DNA of 37,438 nt from Caldilineales bacterium (GCA_024102915.1 JAGFJG010000186.1:1-37438); one strand, 5' to 3'; shown: positions 1-9,380, counted from the stretch's first letter. Numbers and translations are program-made. The notes: generated by a model not told the origin, from the sequence alone.

Positions 1-926
1 GACACGAGGGGGCGGGCGTCGTCGAGGCCGTGGGTGAAGGCGTTACCAGGGTGCGGCCGGGCGAGCACGTAGCCTTGAACTGGGCTCCGAATTGCGGCGA
101 GTGCTTTTACTGCCTGCACGATCGCCCCAGCCTGTGCACGGCTTACATCGAGCCAATTTGGACAGGGACGATGCTCGATGGCAGCACGCGCATCTCATTA
201 AACGGCGAACCCATCTATCAATTCAGCGCCCTGGGCTGTTTCGCCGAACGCATCGTCGTCCCCCAAGCCTGTTGCGTCCCCATCCCGAAGGATGTGCCCA
301 TGCAGATCGCTGCTCTGGTTGGCTGTGCGGTGACGACGGGCGTGGGCGCTGCCCTCAACACCGTACGGGTGACGCCCGGCAGCAGCGTTGCGGTGTTCGG
401 CGTGGGAGGAGTGGGCTTGAGTGTGGTGATGGCGGCGAAGCTGGCCGGGGCAAGCCGTATCATTGCAGTGGACAGGGTCGAGGCCAAGCGCAAAATGGCG
501 ATCGAGTTTGGGGCGACCGATTTCGTCCTGGCCGACGATAGAGCTGTGGGCGAGATAAGACGGCTGACCGAGGGGCGCGGGGCGGATTTCGTATTTGAGG
601 CAGTCGGCATTCCCGCCGTCCAGGAGCGGTGCCTGGCTGCAGCCAGACCCGGCGGCGTGATCGTGCTGGCAGGGCTTTCGCCCATGGGTAGCAGCACCAA
701 TCTGCCTGGAGCGATCATCACCAGACAGGGAAAGACCGACACCGGCTCGTATTATGGCTCGGCCAACACCACTCGCGACTTCCCCCGCTATATCGATCTC
801 TATCGGCGCGGGCTGCTTGACCTGGATCGGCTTGTCAGCAAAGTGTATGCGCTTGAGCAGATCAACGAGGCCTATGCCGATATGCTGTCGGGAGGAATCG
901 CCCGCGGCGTTATCGTCTTTGATTGA
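1..926 (+). CDS. Zinc-dependent alcohol dehydrogenase, 5' end missing
   Basis: Medium-chain zinc alcohol dehydrogenase oxidising an alcohol with NAD(P). The reading frame is open to the window edge (first full codon at base 3) and begins inside the catalytic-zinc motif HEGAGVVEAVG, so roughly the first 60-70 residues lie outside; the GTG at 30 is not the real start. A structural-zinc loop follows with four cysteines (CGECFYCLHDRPSLC), then the Rossmann dinucleotide motif GVGGVGLSV and an acidic residue at the end of the next strand (AVD), which favours NAD over NADP. The four-cysteine loop and overall pattern resemble the class III / FrmA-like branch. Substrate cannot be assigned. It converges on a helicase gene, separated by an 18-bp-arm inverted repeat. 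Confidence 0.9.
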   Translation, partial: HEGAGVVEAVGEGVTRVRPGEHVALNWAPNCGECFYCLHDRPSLCTAYIEPIWTGTMLDGSTRISLNGEPIYQFSALGCFAERIVVPQACCVPIPKDVPMQIAALVGCAVTTGVGAALNTVRVTPGSSVAVFGVGGVGLSVVMAAKLAGASRIIAVDRVEAKRKMAIEFGATDFVLADDRAVGEIRRLTEGRGADFVFEAVGIPAVQERCLAAARPGGVIVLAGLSPMGSSTNLPGAIITRQGKTDTGSYYGSANTTRDFPRYIDLYRRGLLDLDRLVSKVYALEQINEAYADMLSGGIARGVIVFD

Positions 927-947
927 GAGGTGGCAGTAAACAGTGGG

Positions 948-1008
948 CAGTGATCAGTATTCAGTAATCAGTGGCCGAACTAAACTGAATACTGATCACT
1001 GAATACTG
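948..1008. repeat. Inverted repeat between convergent genes, 18-bp perfect arms
   Basis: Bases 948-965 (CAGTGATCAGTATTCAGT) are the exact reverse complement of 984-1001, with an 18-base spacer. The 11-mer ACTGAATACTG also occurs twice in direct orientation (984-994 and 998-1008). The element lies between two convergent genes, so its hairpin could serve as a bidirectional terminator, although no T-tract follows. It is built from a short word (roughly CAGT plus ATT/ATC) repeated within the arms, as in other gene borders of this window. Confidence 0.85.
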
Positions 1009-1026
1009 TCAACTTTTCCGCGTGTA

Positions 1027-2577
1027 CTACGCGCCTTGCCCCGACTTCTTGCGCCTGCCGCGCCGACGACGCCGATTTCGTCCCTGGCTTTGCGTGGCAA
1101 CGCGTTCCCCTCGCTGCGGCGTTTGACCGTCGTCCCCGGTTTCCAAAGGGGCATGAAGCGATGCCTGATAGAAGTCATCGACCAACATCGTCATCAGTGA
1201 CTGCCCCGTTCCGCTCTCCATCCATTCGGCGATCAGCGGCGAAAATCGCTGCATCCGCTCGGTTTGTAACTTGTCACGGGTACGCAATTTCGCTTCGAGC
1301 AACGTTGTCACTCGCTCGGACACCAGGGCGGCCACATCCCCCTCTTCCGGCAATTGTCGCTCTTCCATGGCGATGCCGTAGCGTTTGGCGATGCGATCCA
1401 GTTGCATACGCTCGTTGACATTCTCTACCATCGAGATCGCTACGCCCGGCGCACCGGCGCGTGCGGTCCGTCCAGCTCGATGAATGTAGGATTCGATATC
1501 TTCGGGCGGTTCGTATAGGAAAACATGGGTCAATTCCGGTATGTCGATGCCCCGCGCCGCCACGTCCGTCGCTACCAGGAAGCGGAGATGACCATCCCTC
1601 ACCCGGCCCAGCACCTTCTCCCGGGCTTGTTGCCCCAGATCCGAGCTTAGTTCGTCGGCGTCGTAACCGAAACGCTGCAAGACGACCGTGACGTAATGCA
1701 CGGTATTCTTAGTGTTGCAGAATATGATGGCCGAACCCGGGTTCTCGATCTCGATCAGGCGCACCAGACTGCGATCACGCTGCATGGGCGGCGTCAGGTA
1801 ATAAACGTGCTCAGCGTCGGCCACGTGCACTCGGTCCCGACTGAGGCTGAGGAAATCAGGGTCGGTCAGGAATTGGTGGGCCAGGCGCATCACATGCGCG
1901 GGGAATGTGGCCGAAAACATGTAGGCGTTGATGCGACGGCGCGGCAGATAGCGCTGCACTTCGCGCATATCCGGATAAAAGCCCATCGATAGCATCCGAT
2001 CCGCTTCGTCGAAAACCAGGATTTCGAGATCGTCCAGGCGCAAATTGCGGCGCAACAGATGATCGAGGATGCGGCCCGGCGTGCCGATAACGAGATGAGC
2101 GCCTTCCTGCATAGCCTTGAGTTGAGGACCATAGCTCACACCGCCATAAACGGCCACGCTGCGCACGCCTGTGGCGGCTCCCAATATCCCCGCCTCTTTG
2201 GCGACCTGGTTCGCCAACTCCCGGGTGGGGACTAGAACCAGCGCCTGGCAACTCGCCTTATTCGTCTTGATGCGGTTGAGGATGGGCAAGATGAATGCGC
2301 CGGTCTTGCCGCTGCCCGTGCGCGATTGCACCATCAAATCCCTTCCAGCCAGCATGTAAGGGACAGCTTTCGCCTGCACCGGCATGAGGCTCGTCCAACC
2401 GGCATTGGCAGCCGCTTGCTGCAACTGCTCCGGCAGTTCCCTCAGGGTGATTTCTGGCAGGGCGTTTTCGGGTTCGACGACATCGTGGTTCTGCCCACGT
2501 GGATCGCCCGGAATCTGCTCAGAGACGGAAGAAGGTGGAAGGTTTTGTGCGTCTGAATTCGTTTCGATATCTGTCAT
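1027..2577 (-). CDS. DEAD-box ATP-dependent RNA helicase
   Basis: RNA helicase that unwinds short duplexes, likely in ribosome assembly, mRNA turnover or cold adaptation. From the chosen ATG (516 residues) the motifs run in order: Q-motif region near 65-70, Walker A SRTGSGKT (85-92), PTREL (117-121), GTPGR (165-169), DEAD (190-193), SAT (222-224), then the C-terminal helicase lobe with HRAGRTARAG. A strongly basic tail (RRRRRGRRKK) ends the protein and probably binds RNA. The frame extends upstream to 2703, but the extra 42 residues look unlike a helicase N-terminus and a TACAAT -10-like box on the minus strand (2660-2655) would lie inside them, so the ATG at 2577 is preferred; the start is moderately sure. 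Confidence 0.93.
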   Translation of the reverse strand: MTDIETNSDAQNLPPSSVSEQIPGDPRGQNHDVVEPENALPEITLRELPEQLQQAAANAGWTSLMPVQAKAVPYMLAGRDLMVQSRTGSGKTGAFILPILNRIKTNKASCQALVLVPTRELANQVAKEAGILGAATGVRSVAVYGGVSYGPQLKAMQEGAHLVIGTPGRILDHLLRRNLRLDDLEILVFDEADRMLSMGFYPDMREVQRYLPRRRINAYMFSATFPAHVMRLAHQFLTDPDFLSLSRDRVHVADAEHVYYLTPPMQRDRSLVRLIEIENPGSAIIFCNTKNTVHYVTVVLQRFGYDADELSSDLGQQAREKVLGRVRDGHLRFLVATDVAARGIDIPELTHVFLYEPPEDIESYIHRAGRTARAGAPGVAISMVENVNERMQLDRIAKRYGIAMEERQLPEEGDVAALVSERVTTLLEAKLRTRDKLQTERMQRFSPLIAEWMESGTGQSLMTMLVDDFYQASLHAPLETGDDGQTPQRGERVATQSQGRNRRRRRGRRKKSGQGA

Positions 2578-2835
2578 GCGGATTTCTTTTCTGGTGATAG
2601 TTTGATTCTGCGGCTCGTTCGATCCCATTGGTTCGGTACCTGCCGACTCCATACATTGTAAACCATGCGACCCGCGACATGGCATTTCTGAAACGAAGGC
2701 CAACAGGGTTCACTTTATTCACGTTCGATGTATCATTCGTTACTGCATCAAGGCGGCATTGCTGCCATTGTTTTAGCTTGTTTGATCAGTCTCGCCTGTG
2801 AAACGCGCGCAATTGTGGCCTGACCGCAATCCCCA

Positions 2836-2844
2836 TGCTACAAT
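2836..2844 (+). promoter_or_regulatory. Extended -10 promoter for the peptide ABC operon
   Basis: TGCTACAAT matches an extended -10 element (TGN plus TACAAT) about 110 bases upstream of the binding-protein start. No good -35 is seen at 16-18 bases (TTGTGG at 2813 is 20 bases away), so this is a tentative call. Confidence 0.35.
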
Positions 2845-2957
2845 TTCAGCGCCAGTTCAGTGCAGGTTCAGACACACACAACAATGAGATGGCAATTCGT
2901 ATTCCAACAATCGATGACATTGACACACACCCAGAAACAAATGAAGGAGATCAGGAA

Positions 2958-4577
2958 ATGAAATCCACAAAGCTGTCGACGGATAAGTGGATATTCTACA
3001 CACTATTGCTCGTACTGGTTCTCGCCCTGTCGGCCTGCGTGGCGCCAGCGCCCGCCCCAGCGCCAGAACCGACCGCTGTTCAGGTTGCGCCCGAAGAAGC
3101 GCCTCCGCCTGTCGATGCCACGCCCACGATGGAGCCTGGAACCGCTCCTGCGCCGGAGGGCTTGTTGCGGGTGGCAATGGACATCCCCGTCCAACTCGAC
3201 CCGGCTTTCGTATCCTCCGACACCGAAGTCGCCATCATCAACGCCGTCTACGACTACCTGATCGACATCGCCCCGAACAACGATATCAGCCCGCGGCTGG
3301 CCGAGAGTTGGACCACAAGCCCGGATGGCCTGACATACACATTCACGCTTGCCGAAGGAGCGGCTTTCCATGATGGCAGCCCGGTAACGGCGGATGATGT
3401 TGTTTGGACGTTCAACCGGCTGCGCGACCCCGAGTTGGGCCTGCCAACCGCCGACCTCTACAGCAACATCGCCAGCGTGGAAGCGACCGGAGACGGGGGA
3501 GTCACCTTTACCCTGGCCGAGACCAACCCATTCTTCCTGTACGATCTCAGCGACAACCATGCGGTCGTCGTCAAGGCCGGTACGGAGGATTTCACGCAGT
3601 TCAATGGCAGCGGCCCCTTCAAAGTGACGACCTACAGCCCGGAGAACCGCATCGAATTCGAGGCGAACTCCGACTATTTCATCGCGGGCAAGCCAGGCGT
3701 GGCCGAAATGCAGATGATTTTCTTCAGCGATCCGGCCGCTGCGGTCGATGCTTTGCGGGGCGGGCAGGTCGATCTGGCCATGCGCATGCCCACGCCCCTG
3801 TTCGTCACGCTCCAGAATGAGCCGGGCATCGTCACTACCAACATCCCCACCAACGGCTTTGATCTCATCCGCCTGCGTTCGGATCGAGCGCCCGGCAGCG
3901 ACCCCAAAGTGATCCAGGCTTTCAAGCTGGCGACCGATCGTGCCGCCATTAACGACCTCGTCACTCTGGGCTTTGGCGCAGTGGGACGTGACAGTCCCAT
4001 CGGCCCGCTCTACACCTCCTATTACACCGAAGATCCCCCTCTGCCTGCCCGTGATCCCGAAGCAGCCCGCGCTTTGCTGGCCGAAGCCGGTTATGAAAAC
4101 GGCCTGCAACTCGATCTGCACGTGCCCGATTCGGGCGACCGCCCCGCCCTGGCTGCCATCCTGAAAGAGCAGTGGGCTGAGGCGGGCATCGATGTCAATC
4201 TGCTCGTCGAGCCGGAGAGCGTCTACTATGGCGACAACGGCTGGCTAGAAGTCGACCTGGGCATCACCGGCTGGGGTTCTCGCCCGATCCCGCAATTCTA
4301 CCTGGACGTGATGCTGAAATGCGACGCCATTTGGAATGAATCGCACTTTTGCGATGAGGAATTCGAGAAGGCGGCGACGACAGCCGGCACAACTCTGGAT
4401 GAAGCGGAGCGCGTCCAGGCGTATCACGACATCCAAAGCATCATGGTCGAGCGCGGCCCGGTGATCATCCCCTACTTCTTTGCCCAGCTTGGCGCCATTC
4501 GCGACACATTCCAGGGCTTTGAATTGAAGGCTTTTGCCGGACGAACCGACCTGGCCAACATCCGGCCAGCCCAATAA
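2958..4577 (+). CDS. Family-5 peptide ABC transporter substrate-binding lipoprotein
   Basis: Extracytoplasmic binding protein that captures oligopeptides, dipeptides or a related solute for the ABC importer encoded downstream. The start at 2958 is set by AAGGAGA (2944-2950) seven bases upstream; the frame is open further up to 2835 without an SD. The 539-residue product begins with a lipoprotein signal peptide whose lipobox LSAC gives the lipidated cysteine, followed by a Pro/Ala-rich linker, then an SBP_bac_5 domain (LRVAMDIPVQLDPAF, LAESWTTSPDGLTYTFTL, FHDGSPVTADDVVWTFNR). This family also binds nickel, haem and sugars in some members, so the ligand is open. It is first gene of a four-gene import operon and is separated from the permease by a strong hairpin. 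Confidence 0.93.
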   Translation: MKSTKLSTDKWIFYTLLLVLVLALSACVAPAPAPAPEPTAVQVAPEEAPPPVDATPTMEPGTAPAPEGLLRVAMDIPVQLDPAFVSSDTEVAIINAVYDYLIDIAPNNDISPRLAESWTTSPDGLTYTFTLAEGAAFHDGSPVTADDVVWTFNRLRDPELGLPTADLYSNIASVEATGDGGVTFTLAETNPFFLYDLSDNHAVVVKAGTEDFTQFNGSGPFKVTTYSPENRIEFEANSDYFIAGKPGVAEMQMIFFSDPAAAVDALRGGQVDLAMRMPTPLFVTLQNEPGIVTTNIPTNGFDLIRLRSDRAPGSDPKVIQAFKLATDRAAINDLVTLGFGAVGRDSPIGPLYTSYYTEDPPLPARDPEAARALLAEAGYENGLQLDLHVPDSGDRPALAAILKEQWAEAGIDVNLLVEPESVYYGDNGWLEVDLGITGWGSRPIPQFYLDVMLKCDAIWNESHFCDEEFEKAATTAGTTLDEAERVQAYHDIQSIMVERGPVIIPYFFAQLGAIRDTFQGFELKAFAGRTDLANIRPAQ

Positions 4578-4597
4578 ACCCGGAACCATTCTCATGA

Positions 4598-4637
4598 ACA
4601 TCGCCGAGGTTGTTTCACCTGAACTCCTCGGCGATGT
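4598..4637 (+). terminator. Intra-operon hairpin after the binding-protein gene
   Basis: ACATCGCCGAGG (4598-4609) pairs perfectly with CCTCGGCGATGT (4626-4637) across a 16-base loop. No T-run follows, so it is more likely an mRNA-stabilising or partial termination element that keeps binding-protein expression above that of the membrane and ATPase subunits. Confidence 0.7.
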
Positions 4638-4668
4638 CGCGTATTGATATCGAGCCAGAATCGCTAAT

Positions 4669-5547
4669 ATGACCACTCTAAGCCAGGGCAAGCCAGGAAC
4701 AAATGGTCGACGCTCGTGGCGGGGCGTGCAAGTGCTATCAGAGTTGTACAGTCGCCCTGCTTCGGCGGTAGGAACGACCTTCGTCCTGCTTTTCCTTTTC
4801 CTGGCGCTGTGCGGCCCGCAGATCGCCCCCTACACGGCCACGCAACAGATCGCCAGCGACGCCCGCCAGGCGCCCTCGGCAGACCACTGGTTCGGAACTG
4901 ACCACCTGGGCCGGGATGTGTTCAGCCGGGTGGTGATCGGGGCGCAGGACATCTTGCTGCTGGCCGGGCTGGGCACGCTGCTCGCCGTCATCATCGGCAC
5001 GATCGTGGGATTGATTGCATCGTATCGCGGCGGCGCGGCGGAAGAGGTGACTTTTCGCGCTTTCGACGGCTTGCTGGCTCTACCGGCGTTACTATTGGCG
5101 TTGCTGCTGTTGGGCACGATCGGCCCATCTCGCAACAGCGTCCTGCTCGTCATCGTGATCGTGTACACACCGATCGTGGCGCGGGTGGTGCGCAGCGTGG
5201 TGATTTCGGTCAAACACAAAGGCTTCGTCGAGGCAGCGCGCACGCAGGGCGAATCACAATTCCACATCCTATTTCGCGAGATCATGCCCTCGGTGCTGCC
5301 CGCCCTGACCGTCGAAGCGGCGCTGCGATTTTCCTATGCTATCTTTCTGGTGGCGTCGCTGGGCTTTCTGGGCGTGGGCGTACAGCCGCCCAACCCCGAT
5401 TGGGGGCTCATGGTGAACGAGTCACGCACTTATGTCGCACTCACGCCCTGGGCGATGTATTTTCCCGTGGCCGCTATTTCCTTGCTGGTCATCGGAGTCA
5501 ATCTCATGGCCGATGGCCTCAAACGCGCCCTACAGACTTCGACCTGA
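4669..5547 (+). CDS. DppC/OppC-type ABC transporter permease
   Basis: Inner-membrane permease of the dipeptide/oligopeptide importer, 292 residues, the usual DppC length. A cytoplasmic N-terminus leads to a first membrane helix (TTFVLLFLFLALCG) and an OppC_N-type segment containing HWFGTDHLGRDVFSRV, the hallmark of the C-type subunit. Further hydrophobic segments and the EAA-loop region (EAARTQGES ... LFREIMPSVLP), which docks on the ATPase, follow. The last base of its stop codon is the first base of the next gene's ATG, so the two are translationally coupled. Confidence 0.94.
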   Translation: MTTLSQGKPGTNGRRSWRGVQVLSELYSRPASAVGTTFVLLFLFLALCGPQIAPYTATQQIASDARQAPSADHWFGTDHLGRDVFSRVVIGAQDILLLAGLGTLLAVIIGTIVGLIASYRGGAAEEVTFRAFDGLLALPALLLALLLLGTIGPSRNSVLLVIVIVYTPIVARVVRSVVISVKHKGFVEAARTQGESQFHILFREIMPSVLPALTVEAALRFSYAIFLVASLGFLGVGVQPPNPDWGLMVNESRTYVALTPWAMYFPVAAISLLVIGVNLMADGLKRALQTST

Positions 5548-7646
5548 TGTCTGACCTCGACGCCCGGCCCGTCATCGAGATCACCGGCCTGACAGTCGCT
5601 TACTGGCAAGAGAAAGCCCACCTGCAGGCGGTGCGAGATGTCTCGCTGCGCATCGGCCAGGGCCAATCCTACGGTCTGGTGGGAGAAAGCGGGTCGGGCA
5701 AGACGACGCTGGCGATGGCGATCATGGGATACCTGAACGAAGACGGCGAGGTGGTGAGCGGTTCCATCTTGCTGAATGGCCGGGATTTGCTGGGCATGAA
5801 TGAGCAGGAAATGCGGGAAGTGTGGCGCACTCAGGTCAAGCTGGTCCCGCAGAACCCGCTGTCCGCCCTCAATCCCTCGCTGCGTATCGGCGACCAACTA
5901 GCCGAGTCGCTGGACCAGGGGTTGTCACGACAGCAACAGCAGGCGCGAATCCTGGAACTGCTGGAAATGGTAAAAATGGCCGACCCGGCCCGGATAGCGG
6001 CGAGCTATCCCCACCAGCTCAGCGGCGGCATGCAACAACGGATCATCATCGCCCTGGCGTTGAGCCAGAACCCCGAACTTTTGGTATTGGACGAACCGAC
6101 GACCAACCTGGATGTCACCACCGAAGCCGTCGTCCTCGACCTTTTCGCCGATCTCATCCGGGAGCGCAACACGGCCGTTTTGTATGTCTCGCACAACCTG
6201 GGGGTGATCACCAATATCTGTGACCGCATCGCCGTGCTCTATGCCGGTGAACTGGTGGAAGACGCGTCCGTGGCGGATTTGTATCAACTTCCGTTGCATC
6301 CCTACACGCAGGGCTTGTTGGATAGCGTGCCCCGCATCGGCCAGAACAAGCGACAGATCGATCTCCTGCCCATCCCCGGCCAGATCCCCCCGCTGAACGC
6401 GCAACTCCCCGGCTGCGTCTTCGCCCCGCGCTGCGCCATCGCCACTGACATTTGTCACAGCCAGCGCCCGCCAAAAGAGGAACCGACGCCCCATCGCTCT
6501 GTGCGTTGCCACCGCTGGCCGGAGATCGCCGACGGTTCGCTCATCATCAGCGCCGAGCCGAAGACTTTGCAGCCGGAGGAAACCACGGAGCCTGCGGCAG
6601 AGACCATCCTGAATACAGTTCAGGTCAAGAGCTATTTCAATGTCCAACGTTCGCTTTCCGAACTGTTGCGGCGCAAGTCGCCCAAACAGGTGAAAGCGGT
6701 GGATGGCGTGGACTTGCAGGTTCGGCGCGGCAAGACTTTAGGTCTGGTCGGCGAAAGCGGCAGCGGCAAATCGACGCTGGCGCGGTGCATCATTGGCCTG
6801 GTTGAACGAACCCAGGGCGAAGTCGTGCTGTTGGAAATGCCCCTCGCCCCCGATCTCTCCGACCGTGATTTGAAAACGCTCAGCCGCTTGCAGATGGTCT
6901 TCCAAAACCCTGAAGATGCCCTGAACCCCTACCGCACCGTGGGCCAAACCCTGAGCCGACCCCTGATGCGGTTGGGCGGTTATGGCAAAAAGGAGGCGGA
7001 TGAAGCGGCCGTCCGGCTGTTGCAGGTGGTGAAGTTGAGCGCTGATTATGTCGACCGTCTGCCGGGACAGCTCAGCGGCGGGGAAAAACAACGCGTCGCC
7101 ATCGCCCGCGCCTTCGCCGCCCAGCCCGACCTGCTGATTTTTGACGAATCGGTGTCGGCGCTTGATGTCTCCGTACAGGCATCCGTCCTGAATCTGCTCA
7201 ACGAACTCCAGCGCCAGCAACAAAGCAGCTATCTTTTCATCTCGCATGATCTGGCCGTCGTCGGCTATCTGGCCGATGAGGTTGCGGTGATGTATTTGGG
7301 CAAGGTGGTCGAATTCGGCCCCAGCCAGGACATCTTCAACCCGCCCTATCATCCCTACACCGAAGCGCTGCTGTCGGCCATCCCCATCCTCGATCCTGCC
7401 GCCACTCAGGAACATATCCGTCTGGAAGGGGACATCCCCAGCCCCATCGATACCCCAACCGGCTGCGCCTTCCACACCCGCTGCCACCGCATTCTGGGCG
7501 AAATCTGTCGCCAGACTGAGCCACCCTGGCAGGAAGAGGCCGACGGGCATCGCATCCGCTGCCACATCTCACTGGTCGAATTGCAGTCGATGCAAGCCAA
7601 AACCTTCTCGCTATCCGCCCGACCCCAAACCCCGAAAACCGGTTGA
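5547..7646 (+). CDS. Fused DppD-DppF-type double ABC ATPase
   Basis: Both ATPase subunits of the peptide importer in one 699-residue chain. Half one has Walker A GESGSGKT (46-53), signature LSGG (158-161) and Walker B ending DEP (182-184); half two has Walker A (402-409), LSGGE (509-513) and Walker B ending DES (533-535), keeping the catalytic Glu. Each half ends in an oligopeptide/dipeptide C-terminal domain with a cysteine cluster (PGCVFAPRCAIATDIC and TGCAFHTRC...C), which in related transporters holds an iron-sulfur cluster. The ATG at 5547 overlaps the preceding stop by one base; an in-frame extension to 5400 would run through the permease gene and is rejected. Fused ATPases of this kind are known in Dpp/Gsi-like systems. 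Confidence 0.93.
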   Translation: MSDLDARPVIEITGLTVAYWQEKAHLQAVRDVSLRIGQGQSYGLVGESGSGKTTLAMAIMGYLNEDGEVVSGSILLNGRDLLGMNEQEMREVWRTQVKLVPQNPLSALNPSLRIGDQLAESLDQGLSRQQQQARILELLEMVKMADPARIAASYPHQLSGGMQQRIIIALALSQNPELLVLDEPTTNLDVTTEAVVLDLFADLIRERNTAVLYVSHNLGVITNICDRIAVLYAGELVEDASVADLYQLPLHPYTQGLLDSVPRIGQNKRQIDLLPIPGQIPPLNAQLPGCVFAPRCAIATDICHSQRPPKEEPTPHRSVRCHRWPEIADGSLIISAEPKTLQPEETTEPAAETILNTVQVKSYFNVQRSLSELLRRKSPKQVKAVDGVDLQVRRGKTLGLVGESGSGKSTLARCIIGLVERTQGEVVLLEMPLAPDLSDRDLKTLSRLQMVFQNPEDALNPYRTVGQTLSRPLMRLGGYGKKEADEAAVRLLQVVKLSADYVDRLPGQLSGGEKQRVAIARAFAAQPDLLIFDESVSALDVSVQASVLNLLNELQRQQQSSYLFISHDLAVVGYLADEVAVMYLGKVVEFGPSQDIFNPPYHPYTEALLSAIPILDPAATQEHIRLEGDIPSPIDTPTGCAFHTRCHRILGEICRQTEPPWQEEADGHRIRCHISLVELQSMQAKTFSLSARPQTPKTG

Positions 7647-7652
7647 TCGCCC

Positions 7653-8597
7653 GTGCCGCGCTACATCGTCCGCCGTCTCGGCTTCCTGCTCCTCACCCTG
7701 CTGATCACATCACTGATTATCTTCCTGATCACGCAATTTCTGCCGGGTGATGTGGCGCGCATCATCCTGGGGCGCGAGGCCAGCGAGACGGCTATCGCCA
7801 ATCTCCGCACCGAGTTGGGGTTAGATCGGCCACTGGTTGTGCAATACCTTACCTGGCTGGGCCATTTCCTCACCGGCGATTGGGGCAAGTCGTACAGCAC
7901 TGGTCTGCCGATCCGTGACCTGGTGGTCGAACGGCTGGTCAATTCGATGCGCCTCGCCTTTCTAACCATGCTGATCGCCGTACCGCTGGCGGTGGGGCTA
8001 GGCGTGATCGCCGGTTTGAAGCAGGATAAGGTCGCCGACAATGCCATCAGCGTCGGTTCTTTGTCGGTCGTCGGCCTGCCCGAATTCGTGACCGGTCTGA
8101 TTTTGATCCACTTTTTCGCATTCAGGCTTCATATCCTGCCTGCGAATTCGTCTGTGCCGCTCGACGCGAGTTTTCGGGACTATTTTCCCATGCTGATTCT
8201 ACCCGCCTTGACGGCATCGCTGGTTTTGTTGGCATATATCACAAGGTTGACGCGCGCTGGCGTGGTGGAAGAATTAAAGCAAGGCTATGTACGAACTGCC
8301 ACCCTGAAAGGGATTCCTCGGCGGCGAGTCGTCACGCATCACGTCTTGCGAAACGCGCTGTTGCCCACCATCACGGTGATTGCCATCAGTTTTGGCTGGC
8401 TGATCAGCGGATTGATCGTGATCGAAAACGTGTTCAACTATCCCGGCCTGGGTCGTCTCCTCACCTTCGCCATCGACCGGCGCGACCTGCCCCTGATGCA
8501 GGCAATCGCCATGGTGACCGTGCTGGTCTTCGCCCTGGCGAATCTGGCGGCCGACTTATTGTACGCCTATCTCAACCCGCGCATCCGTATTGAATAA
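7653..8597 (+). CDS. DppB/OppB-type ABC transporter permease
   Basis: Second membrane subunit of the importer, 314 residues. The N-terminus MPRYIVRRLGFLLLTL is typical of B-type permeases, followed by FLPGDVARIILG and the segment LGLDRPLVVQYLTWLGHFL. Six hydrophobic segments are visible, with the EAA-like loop near RTATLKGIPRRRVVTHHVLR contacting the ATPase. It starts at a GTG seven bases after the ATPase stop. The B-type subunit comes last, after the ATPase, whereas most dpp/opp operons put it directly after the binding protein. Confidence 0.94.
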   Translation: MPRYIVRRLGFLLLTLLITSLIIFLITQFLPGDVARIILGREASETAIANLRTELGLDRPLVVQYLTWLGHFLTGDWGKSYSTGLPIRDLVVERLVNSMRLAFLTMLIAVPLAVGLGVIAGLKQDKVADNAISVGSLSVVGLPEFVTGLILIHFFAFRLHILPANSSVPLDASFRDYFPMLILPALTASLVLLAYITRLTRAGVVEELKQGYVRTATLKGIPRRRVVTHHVLRNALLPTITVIAISFGWLISGLIVIENVFNYPGLGRLLTFAIDRRDLPLMQAIAMVTVLVFALANLAADLLYAYLNPRIRIE

Positions 8598-8612
8598 TGC
8601 TGATGGCGTGAT

Positions 8613-8640
8613 TTGCATAAAGCCGCAGCACTGGTAAACT
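8613..8640 (+). promoter_or_regulatory. Probable sigma-70-type promoter for the PRC-barrel gene
   Basis: TTGCAT (8613-8618), a 16-base spacer, then TAAACT (8635-8640) preceded by TGG, giving an extended -10. It lies about 77 bases upstream of the start at 8717. Confidence 0.45.
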
Positions 8641-8716
8641 CTTTCAAACAATTCTCCCCAACTTGCCCTTTGCAATTCCTGGAGAACCCGCCACTTTACC
8701 CAACTTGAGGAATCGA

Positions 8717-9352
8717 ATGAGCTTTTTTCCAATCAATGCCAAAGTTGAATGCAGCGATGGCCCTTGCGGCGAATCGACCACCATCGTGGTGAACCCAGTC
8801 AGCCGTGATGTGACGTATGTGGTCGTCAAGAACACCACCGAAGACCCGCATGTCGAGCGCTTGGTGCCAGTCGCTAAGGTCGCAGAAACCACGCACGACC
8901 TGATTCGGCTCGATTGCGCCAGCGCTGATCTGGCTGCGATGGACCCATTCGTGGAGACCCGGTACATGGAATTCTCCGACACCGAGTACATGGCCACGAC
9001 CGCCTATTACGGCTTTGAGATGCCCTACGCCATGCCCACCGACTATTCGGGGAGATTGGTCGAGGAAGAGTGTGTGCCGGAAGGGCAATATGCAGTGCAT
9101 CGCGGGACGCATGTGCATGCCAGCGACGGTCATATCGGCCAGATCGGAGAATTCGTGATCAGCCCCGAATCAGGCCATCTCTCGCACTTCATCATGGAAG
9201 CGGGCCATTTCTGGGACAAAAAGGAGATTACCGTGCCCATGTTAGCCATCGACAGGGTGGAGGACGATACGGTTTATCTCAAGCTCGATAAGCACGCCGT
9301 CAGCGAACTGCCCGCAGTCAAGGTAAAGCGTCACTATCGCGGGAAATCTTAA
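8717..9352 (+). CDS. Protein with two PRC-barrel-like domains
   Basis: 211-residue soluble protein. Two copies of a PRC-barrel-like beta fold can be seen: one near the N-terminus (IVVNPVSRDVTYVVVK) and one in the second half (IGQIGEFVISPESGHLSHFI, ending with IDRVEDDTVYLKLDK). PRC-barrels occur in RimM, the photosynthetic reaction-centre H subunit and many stress-related proteins, where they mediate protein or RNA contacts; no specific role can be given. The start at 8717 is chosen because GAGG (8707-8710) lies six bases upstream; 18 further in-frame codons upstream lack an SD. It appears to be a single-gene unit with its own promoter. Confidence 0.75.
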   Translation: MSFFPINAKVECSDGPCGESTTIVVNPVSRDVTYVVVKNTTEDPHVERLVPVAKVAETTHDLIRLDCASADLAAMDPFVETRYMEFSDTEYMATTAYYGFEMPYAMPTDYSGRLVEEECVPEGQYAVHRGTHVHASDGHIGQIGEFVISPESGHLSHFIMEAGHFWDKKEITVPMLAIDRVEDDTVYLKLDKHAVSELPAVKVKRHYRGKS

Positions 9353-9380
9353 TCCGGGCCATCCAGTTACCGACAGGATA

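Noticed and set aside
2578..2703. Longer N-terminus for the DEAD-box helicase
   Set aside because: The extra residues do not resemble a helicase N-terminus and a -10-like box lies within them, so the ATG at 2577 is preferred, though not proven.
3003..4121. A 372-codon open frame on the minus strand
   Set aside because: It is antisense to the solute-binding protein, whose signal peptide, lipobox and SBP_bac_5 motifs are certain; long shadow frames are common at this GC content.
5547..7646. Fused ATPase as a novel protein
   Set aside because: Double-ATPase fusions in dipeptide/glutathione-type importers are known, and all motifs are ordinary.
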